Positions 8,988 through 18,141 of a stretch of DNA of 64,000 nucleotides are shown piece by piece. The DNA comes from Erwinia tracheiphila (GTDB lineage Bacteria; Pseudomonadota; Gammaproteobacteria; Enterobacterales; Enterobacteriaceae). The notes beneath the pieces are model-generated. The model worked only from the letters and a program-made list of their open reading frames with translations, was not told the origin of the DNA and did not search any database. Every line of letters starts with the position of its first letter. Position 1 is the stretch's first letter. The stretch lies in contig NZ_CP089932.1 in NCBI RefSeq assembly GCF_021365465.1, positions 2,790,001-2,854,000 on the forward strand. The letters are read 5' to 3'. A program made the translations under genes and the position numbers.

Positions 8988-10188
8988 TGTACTAGCTCAG
9001 ACCTGATCTGACAGTTACCGGTTATTTATACAGGTGTCTGTCAGATTACATCCGGTTCAGATCCTTTTCTGCCCAGACCCGTTTTCCATCAAGTAACGTG
9101 GCCATTGGCGTTCGCCCGCAGCACATTTTTCCCTGATGAGTTCGCTCATTATTGTCATGCCACAACCCGTTGTCCGGATCCGTTTGCAGGCTCTCCAGGT
9201 CCCCATATCACTTCTTGCGGAACGTAACCTGATAAAAATCCTGCAAAATCGTTTTATGGAAGCGCTCGCAGATGCCGTTCGTCTGCGGAGACATCGCCTT
9301 CGTTTTCGTATGGTCGATATCGTTGATGGCCAGATACAACTGGTAATCATGCTGCTCCACCTTACCACAGTACTCCGTTCCCCTGTCGGTCAGTATTCTC
9401 AGCATCGGCAGTCCCTGAGCCTCACAGAACGGCAGTACCCGATCATTTAGCAGGCCGGCGGCAGTGATCGGTGTTTTACTCGTATACCGCTTGCAGTGTG
9501 CCACTTTCGAGTACGTATCCACGAACGTCTGCTGGTAGATACGACCCATCCCTTTCAGATTGCCAACGTAGAAGGTGTCCTGCGACCCGAGATAACCCGG
9601 ATGAGCCGTCTCGATTTCGCCACTGGCCTCATCATCATGCGCCTTTTTCTCCAGCGCGGCGATTGGGGCACCGGTAAGCACGATACCTTCTCTGGCGAGC
9701 TTTTCCTCAGGCGCCTTCAGGCGTTTACGGAAGTTCTCCAGGTCGTGTCGTTGCCAGATGGCGCGCACGCCGCTGCCGGAGGTAAACACGCCTTTTTTAC
9801 GCAGCTCATCACTGGTCCGGTGCTGCCCGGGGGCCGGGAACTCAACGGCATATTCAACAACCGCGCGTTCAGTGGCTTCGTCGGCGCGGTTCGTCAGGTT
9901 GGGACCCCGACGGCTCTGGTTAACCAGCGCGTCAATGCCGCCTTCAGCAGCCAGTTCCTGATAACGGTAGAAGGTGTCGCGTGACACGCCCGTGCTCTTG
10001 CAGGCTGTTGAGACGTTACCGGGTTATTCGGCGAGATTGAGCAGGCCGGCTTTGTGTTTGATGATGGGATTGTGAGTATGGAGCATGAGGGTGACCTCGC
10101 GTTTTGTATAAGGATTCGACACCCATATCAAAACCGGTAACTCTCAACCTTTCAAGGTCCAGTGTCAGATCAAGTCGCGACTAATACA
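8988..10188 (-). mobile_element. IS481-family insertion sequence, copy 1 (1201 bp, degenerate)
   Basis: Ends TGTACTAG and (reverse complement) TGTATTAG match those of the intact copy at 47748-48949. A 7-bp duplication CTTAAAC flanks it at 8981-8987 and 10189-10195. It inserted between the tnpA stop and the end hairpin of an IS200 element, so IS200 arrived first. Confidence 0.93.
9046..10086 (-). pseudogene. IS481-family transposase, inactivated copy
   Basis: Aligns throughout with the intact 346-residue transposase at 47851-48891. Damage: GAA has become TAA after MLHTHNPIIKHKAGLLNLAE, and there is a frameshift near 9208 after QDFYQVTFRKK, with the C terminus continuing in another frame to FNRM-like VWAEKDLNRM. 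Several active-region substitutions are present. It cannot make a full transposase. Confidence 0.92.
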
Positions 10189-10196
10189 CTTAAACA

Positions 10197-10643
10197 CTAC
10201 CTTTCCAGTCCGAGCTGTATTTGCCTTTCTTCTTCCTCTTTGGCAACCTTGTCCTGGTACCGCACATACCTTCGAATTACTTCTTCTTTTGCACCCACCG
10301 AATCCACAAAATACCCTCTTTGCCAAAAGTGGTTACACCAAAGCTTGTGCTTCCTGAGATAAGGAAACTTCTCGAACAGCCTGATGGCCGTTCGCCCTTT
10401 CACAAATCCCATCAACTCAGAAACACTCAAGCCCGGCTGCGTCCTCACCACCAGATGTATATGATCTATCTGCACATTTAGCTCAACTACTGTGCATTTT
10501 TTCATATTGCTGTAAATGTAGATGCTGCGGTAAACCTCTTTACCGAGATTACCTTTGAGGATTTTGTATCTGTACTTCGGTGTCCATACAAGATGATACT
10601 GACAGCGATAGAATACGTGGGAAGCGGATTCATATCTGCTCAT
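10197..10643 (-). CDS. tnpA: IS200/IS605-family Y1 transposase TnpA
   Basis: 148 residues from the ATG at 10643 (MSRYESASHVFYRCQYHLVW), which has an AAGGAG site 8 bases upstream. The HUH motif is DHIHLVV and the catalytic tyrosine lies in the C-terminal helix (EEVIRRYVRYQDK). These single-strand transposases cut and join the hairpin ends of the element. The frame is intact, but the element is broken by IS481 between tnpA and its right end, which probably immobilises it. Confidence 0.93.
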   Translation of the reverse strand: MSRYESASHVFYRCQYHLVWTPKYRYKILKGNLGKEVYRSIYIYSNMKKCTVVELNVQIDHIHLVVRTQPGLSVSELMGFVKGRTAIRLFEKFPYLRKHKLWCNHFWQRGYFVDSVGAKEEVIRRYVRYQDKVAKEEEERQIQLGLER

Positions 10644-10760
10644 GCTATTTACTCCTTGATTTGCTGGTAACAAACCGGGGCAGTATTTAGCATGGGCATT
10701 CTACGGGCAAAGCCCCACATGAACGATCACCACCTCCACAGGAGATGGTTTAGTGTTGAT

Positions 10761-10792
10761 AAAAAAACCCGGCCTTTGGCCGGGTATTAAAA
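10761..10792 (-). terminator. Strong hairpin with T-run on the minus strand
   Basis: CCCGGCC-TTT-GGCCGGG followed on the minus strand by seven T. It would stop transcription entering the IS200 tnpA region from the right and probably belongs to the element's left end. Confidence 0.65.
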
Positions 10793-11292
10793 GATATTCA
10801 TGAAATTCGTTACACAGGAAATTCGCTAGCAAAAAGAGATTACGCTAATTGTCATTTATAGCAAATTTTTAGCGTGGAAAATTTGTACAAAAATTATTCC
10901 TACGTACAAAAAATCGCTCCCAGGGCATTAATGATGCGGGATGACGCACTTTTTCGAACCGATTCACACCCATTAATTTTAAGATTATTCCTTGGAACTG
11001 ACCATTCTTTTTTGTTAAGTCGAATGTGCAAACACACCTTGCCCCCTGAGTGTGTGATATGAAAATCTGGCCGCGCACTATTAACTCTGCAAGGAAAACC
11101 GTGGAATAAGTGTGCTGGCAGAAAAGCAGGTACTGTTTCAGACAGCATGAAATGGGACTACCCTGCCAGTTGATCTTGCTGCAGATGAAAGGGGCTACCC
11201 TGAACAATGTTGTCGATAAGCTGGCAAATGTTCTCTGTTTTAAGGAGATGGTTATATAACACCGCGATCAGTGTCTTCTTGTGCGGGAGTTT
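10793..11292. other. Unassigned region between IS200 and the IS2 relic
   Basis: About 500 bases with only short frames in several phases and no recognisable protein. It may be decayed sequence upstream of the glycosyltransferase remnant; nothing firm is seen. Confidence 0.4.
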
Positions 11293-12189
11293 TTCACAAC
11301 GGTTCCGGCACTGGCATTATGGCACAGGGTAAAAACATTGCGGCCGGATGCTGGTGAAAGGGATCGGTATTACAGCAAGTCTGATTAAGGTAGCGAGGTC
11401 TGGTGTTGTGCCGCCTGTATTCTTGCCTCAGCTGGCGCTGCACACATTGCGCTATTTTCTCTGTAAGCGTGGAATGCTGGCTTATCTCTCCATCAATTGG
11501 CATCTGCCAGCGATCTGTCTGCGTATGGTTATCGTCGGGTGTGGGCACTGCTGCGCAGACAATCAGAAACTGACGACATGGCCATTATCAATGCCAAACA
11601 CGTATACGCATCATGCGTCAGAATGCGCTGCTGCCCGAGCGTAAATCTGCAATACCACCCTCGAAACGGGCGCATACAGGTAAAGTGGTCATCGGTGAAA
11701 GTAACCCTCTGACGGCTTCGAGTTCACCTGTGATAATGGCGAAAAACTGTGGGTCACGTTCGCACTGGACTGCTGTGATCATGAAGCCCTGCACGGCCAG
11801 TACCGGTGGATATGACAGCGAAACCGTACAGGACGTCATGCCGGGTGCGGTGGAGCATCGCTTCGGCAGCAGCCTTCCGACGTCGCCTGTGGAGTGGTTG
11901 ACAGGCAACGGTTCAGCCTGCCGGTCTCATCAGACACGGCAGTACGCAGCCCGGAAAGCAACGAGATGGCAGAGAGCTTCTTGAAAACGATGAAGCGCGA
12001 CTACATCAGCATTATGCCGAAACCCGACGGATTAACAGCGGTAAAGAATCTTGCGGAGGCCTTCGAACATTACAACAAATGGCATCCGCACAGCGCACTG
12101 GGATATCGTTCGCCACGGGAATATCTGCAGCGGCGAACCAGTAATGGGTTAAGTGATAAAAAGTGTATGGAAATATAGGGGCCAATCCA
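11293..12189 (+). pseudogene. IS3-family (IS2-like) orfB transposase relic
   Basis: Pieces in shifting frames match the IS2 OrfB integrase-type transposase: [67 protein letters not shown] and finally [20 protein letters not shown] to [16 protein letters not shown] deletion after GESN removed the first catalytic Asp region. The right end GGAAATATAGGGGCCAATCCA-like terminus finishes at 12189. OrfA and the left end are not recognisable. At least four frameshifts make it inactive. Confidence 0.85.
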
Positions 12190-12339
12190 GTAATAAAACC
12201 CGATCAGCACATGTTTGATAACATGATGCAACAGCTCGCTGCACAGGATAACCTGTCACGCTACCTATTTGCCGAACAGGATTTTCGGTCGTGACGCAGA
12301 CTTGCTGATCTCGTATGCTTTGCGCTTTGGATGTAACAT

Positions 12340-12618
12340 ATGGCTAAAGTTGATGTCGTCTGCCCTCAGTGCAATGAAACTCATGCTGTACGATGTAACG
12401 GACATTCAGCATCCGGTGCCCAACGTTACATCTGCAAGCATTGTTCAAAGACCTTTCTGCTCAACTTTAGCTACTCCGGTGCCAAACCAGACACACACCA
12501 GACCATTGTTAATATGGCCATGAATGGTTACGGATGTCGCGATACCGCACGGGTTCTCGGTATCAGCCTCAATACGGTTCTGCAGCACGTAAAAAATTTC
12601 GCCAAAGCAGGTAGCTGA
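12340..12618 (+). CDS. insA: IS1 protein InsA
   Basis: 92 residues with the zinc-finger motif CPQCNETH...CKHC and a helix-turn-helix (CRDTARVLGISLNTVLQHVK). InsA binds the IS1 ends and represses transposition. An A6 run at 12591-12596 (TAAAAAATTTC) sits where IS1 normally shifts frame to make the InsAB' transposase. Confidence 0.88.
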   Translation: MAKVDVVCPQCNETHAVRCNGHSASGAQRYICKHCSKTFLLNFSYSGAKPDTHQTIVNMAMNGYGCRDTARVLGISLNTVLQHVKNFAKAGS

Positions 12619-13036
12619 GAATATCGACCCCGAAACGGAGGTTGTTATCTGCTGTGAAGCCGGTGAACAATGGTCTTACGTGCGGTGTAAAAGCAATCCC
12701 CGGTGGTTGTTCTATGCTTATGACCGTATCCGCAAACGTGCTCTGGCCCACGTCTTCGGCCCGAGAAATGCCCCGACCCTGCGACGATTGCTGGCCCTGT
12801 TAAGCAAATTTAACCTTGCCTTTTATATGACAGATGCCTGGCCGGTTTATAAAGTTCTGTTAAGTGCAACAAGCCACGTGGTGAGCAAGAAATATACCCA
12901 ACGGACAGAACGACATAATCTTAATCTTCGCACACATATCAAACGACTGACCCGCAGAACAATTTGCTTTTCTAAGACAGAGGAAATGCACGATAAGATC
13001 ATCGGTTGGTATCTTACTCTTCATCATTATCAATAA
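12611..13036 (+). pseudogene. insB: IS1 InsB' transposase segment, probably out of register
   Basis: The frame encodes the IS1 DDE catalytic domain: EQWSYVRCKSNPRWLFYAYD, HVFGPRN, FYMTDAWPVY and KYTQRTERHNLNLRTHIKRL, ending YLTLHHYQ. It lies +1 relative to insA. The canonical -1 shift at the A-run would hit TAG at 12612-12614. A one-base indel between the run and the InsB' domain has therefore probably inactivated the fusion, unless an unusual shift is used. Confidence 0.7.
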
Positions 13037-13336
13037 ATCTGCGTCAAGACCGGATTTTCTCAACGACTTTTTTCATGAACGCTGGCAACCCCTACCTTAT
13101 ATTTGCAATGCGTTAAAAACACTTCTCTTCCAGCATGCGAGACTGTGGGACTTTTCACAGGCGAAAAATATTCACTTCATCATCGATAAGTCCCGGGAAA
13201 AATCACCTGACCCGGCCACTCGCGACTATGCATTAAATAAACTTTAGTGGGAAACCGCTCTAAAATAACCGTGTTATTGTGATGGAAAAATCGAGGAGCG
13301 AAATTCACTGAGGGCCTGTATTTTTGGTAATCAGGC

Positions 13337-13359
13337 AAAAAAAACCCGTCAGTGACGGG
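13337..13359 (-). terminator. Terminator of the chitinase-holin-lysozyme transcript
   Basis: On the minus strand a CCCGTCA-C-TGACGGG stem is followed by eight T. It lies about 90 bases after the lysozyme stop and should end the minus-strand operon. Confidence 0.88.
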
Positions 13360-13447
13360 GCTGGTAACAGAAGCGAAATAGCTTCTGAAAAACTTCATTT
13401 TGTTCTTCTTCTTTTTTCTTCTGCTTGTCTTTTCACAGGACTCGAGT

Positions 13448-13885
13448 TCAGGAAAGAAACAGCTCACGCTCCCTTTGCCGACGCGGCAGCAATATATCCA
13501 GATCCTTACCCGCTCGCTTCCACATCAGGAAAGCATCTGCTGCACCTTTATAATCCCACGCATTAAGTTTTCGTTTTACCGATGAGCCGGCAAACGCCCC
13601 CGAACCAATATTGAAAATAAGACTACACAGGGCATCATATTGGTTCTGTGAAAGCAGCGCTGTGATATTTTTCGCTATCGTGCTTTCAGTCATTTGTAAA
13701 TCTTCTTTCAGTAGCGCTGTTGATTCCTCTGCGGTAATGCGGGTGTTTTTTGCTATTGGCATGCCATGCACTTCACCAGTATGACAAACGCCAATCGTCG
13801 GAATACCCACTGCACCAAGATAGGCATCAAGCCTCTCACCCTCTTCCTTCTTTATAAATGCGATACCGTTATCACTTATTTTCAT
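13448..13885 (-). CDS. Phage-type lysozyme (GH24 endolysin)
   Basis: 145 residues. The N-terminal FIKKEEGERLDAYLG carries the catalytic Glu of T4-type lysozymes, followed by PTIGVCHTGEV, which corresponds to the catalytic Asp/Cys-Thr region (family form TIGYGHTG). The C-terminal helical part (NQYDALCSLIFNIGSGAF) is typical. There is no signal peptide or SAR segment, so it needs a holin to reach the peptidoglycan. It overlaps the holin gene by 14 bases and has a GGAG site before its ATG. No other phage genes surround it; the chitinase upstream suggests a secretion role. Slightly degenerate GYGHT motif noted. Confidence 0.9.
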   Translation of the reverse strand: MKISDNGIAFIKKEEGERLDAYLGAVGIPTIGVCHTGEVHGMPIAKNTRITAEESTALLKEDLQMTESTIAKNITALLSQNQYDALCSLIFNIGSGAFAGSSVKRKLNAWDYKGAADAFLMWKRAGKDLDILLPRRQRERELFLS

Positions 13886-14204
13886 TCGTCATTACTCCAG
13901 ATCGACTAAATATTTTCCCTTCAACCAGATAGCGTAATTTATCAACACCAATCAAACCAATAACGCCGCCCACTATATTCATCGTATTATCAGGCAAACC
14001 GAGATATTCAAGCGAACCAGAAATTGCAAGCGTAAATATGGCGCAAACAAATGGACCTGCAAAAATTTCAGCTGAGTTTCTTTTATCGTATATTCCCATA
14101 AAGAACGCTATTATTAGCGCCGATAATGCTGAAAATAGCGTAGGCAAATAGTCAACAATCCACTTTTCGCAATGTTCCTGAATGATGTCAAACAGGGAAA
14201 CCAT
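13872..14204 (-). CDS. Holin-like membrane protein
   Basis: 110 residues from the ATG at 14204 (AGAGG site 5 bases upstream; a GTG two codons earlier is possible). Three hydrophobic segments are visible: LFSALSALIIAFFMGIY, FVCAIFTLAISGSL and TMNIVGGVIGLIGVDKL, with a charged C-terminal tail, as in phage holins of the lambda/P2-like superfamily. Holins open the inner membrane for cytoplasmic endolysins. Translational overlap with the lysozyme gene supports this role. Family assignment is from topology and context, not from a strong motif. Confidence 0.8.
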   Translation of the reverse strand: MVSLFDIIQEHCEKWIVDYLPTLFSALSALIIAFFMGIYDKRNSAEIFAGPFVCAIFTLAISGSLEYLGLPDNTMNIVGGVIGLIGVDKLRYLVEGKIFSRSGVMTNENK

Positions 14205-14488
14205 CGTCACCTCTGTTATATTTACACTTAAAATATTTGTCTATTAATTACTAACATGATCCACTTTTAAAATTCCAGCAAGGTATTATTCACTGTGGAA
14301 CTTTCGATATCTTTTATTAAAAAAATTATTATGGTTGTTTTTAATAAAATCACACTTAATGATAGTGTTAATTTATCCTGCATTATTATTTCGATTATAT
14401 TACTTGCATGCCTGTATAAAGGGACATGGAAGTAATGATGGCCAGTTCCATTTGGCCATTAATTTATTTACTTACTGTCAACATAGGT

Positions 14489-17041
14489 TCAGAGGATTTC
14501 TGCCCACAATACCGTGCTCTGTCCCGGTGCCCAATCCGATACCCAGGCCGTGTGCCCCTGCAAACACATCCAGTGTTTGCCTACGTGGCTAACTTTGGCC
14601 CCGGTTGCATAGAAAGTCCCCAGCTCCCACTGTGGATAGCTATGTCCGCCGTCATTATTGCCCCCAGCACTGGAGCTGCTGGTAGCCACTGCCAGCACAT
14701 TACTCGGCACAGAAAGCTGTCCCAGAGAATCCAGCGCCGAAACAAAGTAACGATGGAAACTGTCAGCATTCAGCCCACTGTCCAAATACCTGAGCTGTGA
14801 AGCCGGTACGCGAGCAATTTCATAACCGTCACGATAAATCAGATAGTTACTCAATGGATTACTGCTGCCTGATGATCCCCACATCAAATCAACGCTGCTC
14901 TCAGTTTCACCCATTGAATGCAGATTAAGCGGCGCTGAAGGCAGCACAGTGCCGGCAGAACCAGACGTGGTGGTAACTTTCACTGCCTGGCTCTTCGCCG
15001 ACTCCACGCCCGCCGAATTAACGGCACTGACTGCGTAATGATACAAGGTGTTCTCCTGTAACCCGGTGTTAGTGAACGACAGTTCTGGACCCTGATGAAT
15101 CCGAGTATTATCGCGATAGAGGCGGTAGGTCACCCCAGCAGTGGCGGATGCGTTCCAGCTCAATGCTACAGAGTTGCTGGTCACCTCTCCAGCGTGCAAA
15201 CCTGCAGGTGAAACCGGTGTAGCGCTATCAGGATTACCTCCTCCCACGAAGTCAAGGTCAATAACCTGGTAGAACGCATTGCCGGTATCCGCTACCTCCC
15301 ATACTGCCAGAAGAACGTGATAACCGCTGCGTACAGGCAGTGGCACATCATGTACCGTGGGGTTTGTCGGGCGCAGTGCCGGACCATGACTCCAGAAAGG
15401 CTGTTCGGTGAGTTCCACTTTAAAGAAAGGCTCACTTTCGAACTGAGCGCGACTCAGAGGCAGATTTGGATTCCATCCTTCACGCGTGATGAAATAATTG
15501 TAGCGACGGGTCGCATGGAATGCCGTGTAAGTCCAGATAAATTGCAGCACTGACGCCGATGAAACAGTGTGTTTTTCCCAATGCGTTCCCGGCTCATCAA
15601 GGAACAAACCGTCACCCTGATTGGCACTGGCAATCCTGCCGTCCGGTGGTGGCAGCGCGTTAGTTACATCCGTAGGTGCAACGGGATCTTGCAAACCGCG
15701 AGCGGTTTGTGGAAAAAATTTGCCCGCTTCACGCTGATTCAACTGTCCTGCATTAAGCTGGCCTTTTTGCCAGGCAAAATAAGCGCGAGAGGCCGGTGTG
15801 CCAATATGACCATGACGAAGCGAAGGTGCAGAAAAAACGTTGAAAGAAACCGCTTCAGTGTTTTCTTGCTTATAACGCCGCGCTGCGTCCTGCCAGAGGG
15901 AATGGGCTACATCTGGCGTCCAGAACATGTTGGAATCGTGTTCCATTACACAGTTATAGTGCTGTGAGTTCCAGCGAACCACATCATCATCGCTGTATCT
16001 GATGCCAGCACGCCATTGTGCCACTGGCTCAGGCTGCGGGGCTGGCTCAGGCTGCGGGGTTGGCTCAGGAACCGTACCTTCTCCGGCAAGATAGCCATAA
16101 CGTTTAATAAATTCCCAGTCGTAGGGCTGACCATCGACAGTAAAACCCGCATCCCAGTTAACCGACCAGGTCATTAAACCCAGAATCGGCAAACCTGCTG
16201 CTTCCAGACGGTCCAGCGCACTATAAACATCTTCAGGATTGACAACGTAGCCTGTGGCCGCAGCATCATTATTCGTCGGTAAACCAATAATAAATTTATC
16301 GTGCGGAATCTTGATATAGTTACGTGTCCCGGTAACCAGGCTTTCAGTGAGATAATAGAGGAAGTCGGCTTTTTTGGAATCATTATTTTGTGCAAGCCAG
16401 CCTACACCATCGATCCACAATCCATCGCCACCCTGATTATAAAACTGCGGCGCAATATAATCATAATAACCTTCAAGGTTATTTATATAGGGGCCATAAG
16501 AACCACCCTGTGCAAGATAAGGAAACTCCGGTGCCATACTGATGATGAAGTATTTGTTTAACGTGCGGAAATGATCTTTAACCATCCTTAACGCGGCCGG
16601 AATAACGGTCTGATTATCAGCGGCAGTAATGGCTATCTGTTCAAGGTCAATATCCAGCCCGTCAAAATTATATCGATTAGTCAGTTCAATTATTCGGGCT
16701 GCCAATGCTGCTTCATCTCCATTATTCAGTTCGATGTGTGCGTCAGCACCACCAAGTGAAATAAGCACTTTACGTCCTTGAGCATGAACTAAATTAATCT
16801 GATGACGGAATTCAGCTTCAGAACCTTTGTAAGGTCTAAAGTCGGGAATACGATCGCTAAGATCCATAACCTTCATAAACGCAACCGCAATCACATTATA
16901 TTGCACCGGAATCTCGGATAACGTCATTTCAGCAAAATTACCCCCCTTGTATCCCTGCCCTCCCGTTGCTGGCCAGTTATGCCAAAAGCCCAGAACGATT
17001 TTATTGTCACTATTTTTTGTCGACGTTTCTGTTACAGACAT
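14489..17041 (-). CDS. Multidomain chitinase with internal LPMO (GH18-CBM5-AA10-FN3-FN3-CBM5)
   Basis: 850 residues, start preceded by TTGGAGTAATT. Domains: GH18 chitinase at about 14-320, with SLGG and the catalytic DGLDIDLE at 127-134 (Glu134); Pro/Glu linker at 322-340; CBM5/12 chitin-binding at 342-385; AA10 lytic polysaccharide monooxygenase at 410-600, with histidine-brace residues His410 and His509 and axial Phe590; two FN3 domains at about 611-695 and 703-792; C-terminal CBM5/12 at 802-850. There is no N-terminal signal peptide. The same-strand holin and lysozyme genes follow after 284 bases. Likely degrades insect or fungal chitin after release through those proteins. The frame is intact. 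Confidence 0.93.
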   Translation of the reverse strand: MSVTETSTKNSDNKIVLGFWHNWPATGGQGYKGGNFAEMTLSEIPVQYNVIAVAFMKVMDLSDRIPDFRPYKGSEAEFRHQINLVHAQGRKVLISLGGADAHIELNNGDEAALAARIIELTNRYNFDGLDIDLEQIAITAADNQTVIPAALRMVKDHFRTLNKYFIISMAPEFPYLAQGGSYGPYINNLEGYYDYIAPQFYNQGGDGLWIDGVGWLAQNNDSKKADFLYYLTESLVTGTRNYIKIPHDKFIIGLPTNNDAAATGYVVNPEDVYSALDRLEAAGLPILGLMTWSVNWDAGFTVDGQPYDWEFIKRYGYLAGEGTVPEPTPQPEPAPQPEPVAQWRAGIRYSDDDVVRWNSQHYNCVMEHDSNMFWTPDVAHSLWQDAARRYKQENTEAVSFNVFSAPSLRHGHIGTPASRAYFAWQKGQLNAGQLNQREAGKFFPQTARGLQDPVAPTDVTNALPPPDGRIASANQGDGLFLDEPGTHWEKHTVSSASVLQFIWTYTAFHATRRYNYFITREGWNPNLPLSRAQFESEPFFKVELTEQPFWSHGPALRPTNPTVHDVPLPVRSGYHVLLAVWEVADTGNAFYQVIDLDFVGGGNPDSATPVSPAGLHAGEVTSNSVALSWNASATAGVTYRLYRDNTRIHQGPELSFTNTGLQENTLYHYAVSAVNSAGVESAKSQAVKVTTTSGSAGTVLPSAPLNLHSMGETESSVDLMWGSSGSSNPLSNYLIYRDGYEIARVPASQLRYLDSGLNADSFHRYFVSALDSLGQLSVPSNVLAVATSSSSAGGNNDGGHSYPQWELGTFYATGAKVSHVGKHWMCLQGHTAWVSDWAPGQSTVLWAEIL

Positions 17042-18141
17042 AATTACTCCAATTTTAATATGATTGAGTTAAATATCAGTCCGCCAGGCGTTCCCTGACG
17101 GTTTATCAGCGCATCTGGATAACATTAAGTTACGCTGTTGCTTTCCTGAAATTAATCTTAACTCTCATCGAATCGCATTCAATTGCAATAATTAAAACGC
17201 AGAATGATTTTTTTGATAAGTCGTTGAGTGAAAGGGAAATTGAACCGTTTTCGGCAGAACAAATACAATAAAAATACATCCATGGAGGCTGGCACATGGC
17301 AACAGGTGTTAATAAATCCTGGCATGACCGATGATTAATAAATATAAAAATTTTGGTGAGTTAACACCTGTCTGAAAAATGCTGAAACCCTGAGTAATGT
17401 CAGCAAACTGCATCAGGGAAAGACAGGTCTTAGCCAGCCACACGTCTTATACGCATGCAGACCGAAGATAATAAGAGAGGATGCTTATTGGATATGATGA
17501 AAAGAAAAAATCAGGTAATGATGATTTTTTCTATTTTCTCAAGTTGCGATTAAAAATTCTTTCCTCTGTAGCGATAATAATTTATTAACATTGCATATAA
17601 CTTTATTATGCTGTGGTACGTTTCTATGTATTTCCCCGATAACATTTTATCAGCGAAAATATGACAAACGTTGACACTTCAATAGCCAGGATATTCATTT
17701 TAGCTGGAACGAAATTTTACCAGACGCTGGCCGCATTAAATTTTTGTTAAAAATTATCGTGACAAATTGATTATTGTCTCAACATACCTGTCTGCGTCGT
17801 AATATCTTTTTATATGTATTATTTCCAACACGAATCGGATAATGCGTTCAGCTTTATTTAATTAATAATCATTTTTCTTTATTTAGTTTCAATTAAGAAC
17901 TATTTTTATCACTGGTACTAATTCTACACATTGATAAGGTTTAACCGTGAGCAAATCATATGGCACATGGTCAAAAGTACGCAAGATTAAAAATTAAAAA
18001 TGTCATTTAAAAAATAGCATCATGATGAACACACTGAAAATTATAAGAAAATCTTAGGATTTTTCCCCTCCAGACAATTCTGTAGTGTGTTATATTTCAC
18101 CTGATCTAAGTTGACGCTATATACCCCGACCAGGAGGCAGT
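17042..18141. promoter_or_regulatory. 1.1-kb AT-rich divergent control region between chitinase and LysR
   Basis: No gene-sized open frame is seen. It contains an 11-bp inverted repeat (ACAGGTGTTAA at 17302-17312 and TTAACACCTGT at 17361-17371) and a 12-codon frame at 17296 with a GGAGG site. The strongly AT-rich composition, unlike the flanking flagellar genes, suggests acquired DNA under H-NS-type silencing (inference). Confidence 0.6.

Larger units (their letters stand above)
8905..10795 (-). mobile_element. IS200/IS605-family element split by IS481 (approximate ends)
   Basis: The tnpA gene at 10197-10643 (minus) is separated from its presumed right-end hairpin by an IS481 copy. That hairpin is a perfect 11-bp stem, AAGCCACCTGC/GCAGGTGGCTT with loop ATA, at 8933-8957, followed by GCCCCC-TAAA-AGGGGGC. 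At the other side, stems at 10731-10748 and 10761-10792 fit the structured left end of IS200, which blocks incoming transcription. The exact outer ends were not determined. Confidence 0.7.
12287..13051 (+). mobile_element. IS1-family element (765 bp)
   Basis: Terminal inverted repeats GGTCGTGACGCAGACTTGCTGA and GGTCTTGACGCAGATTTATTGA, and an 8-bp duplication GGATTTTC at 12279-12286 and 13052-13059. Length is close to the 768 bp of IS1. It interrupts the glycosyltransferase remnant. Confidence 0.94.
12190..13246 (+). pseudogene. Family 8 glycosyltransferase remnant (C-terminal part), split by IS1
   Basis: Joining 12190-12286 to 13060-13246 across IS1 gives one frame: IKPDQHMFDNMMQQLAAQDN, then YLFAEQDFLNDFFHERW, QPLPYICNALKTLLF and a C-terminal part ending NKL. 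The block AEQDFLNDFFHERWQPLPYICNALK is the conserved DQxxLN-type region near the C terminus of glycogenin/galactinol-synthase-like GT8 enzymes. The N-terminal catalytic half with the DxD motif is gone, apparently removed with the IS2 insertion. The family call is from motif recognition. Confidence 0.75.

Noticed and set aside
13448..14204. Considered an ordinary prophage remnant
   Set aside because: No integrase, tail, head or attachment sites are near; the partner on the same strand is a chitinase, which favours a secretion role, although a domesticated phage origin is likely.
16015..16075. Short direct repeats (GGCTCAGGCTGCGG) thought of as a CRISPR or regulatory repeat
   Set aside because: They encode the Pro/Glu/Gln linker of the chitinase and have no spacer pattern.
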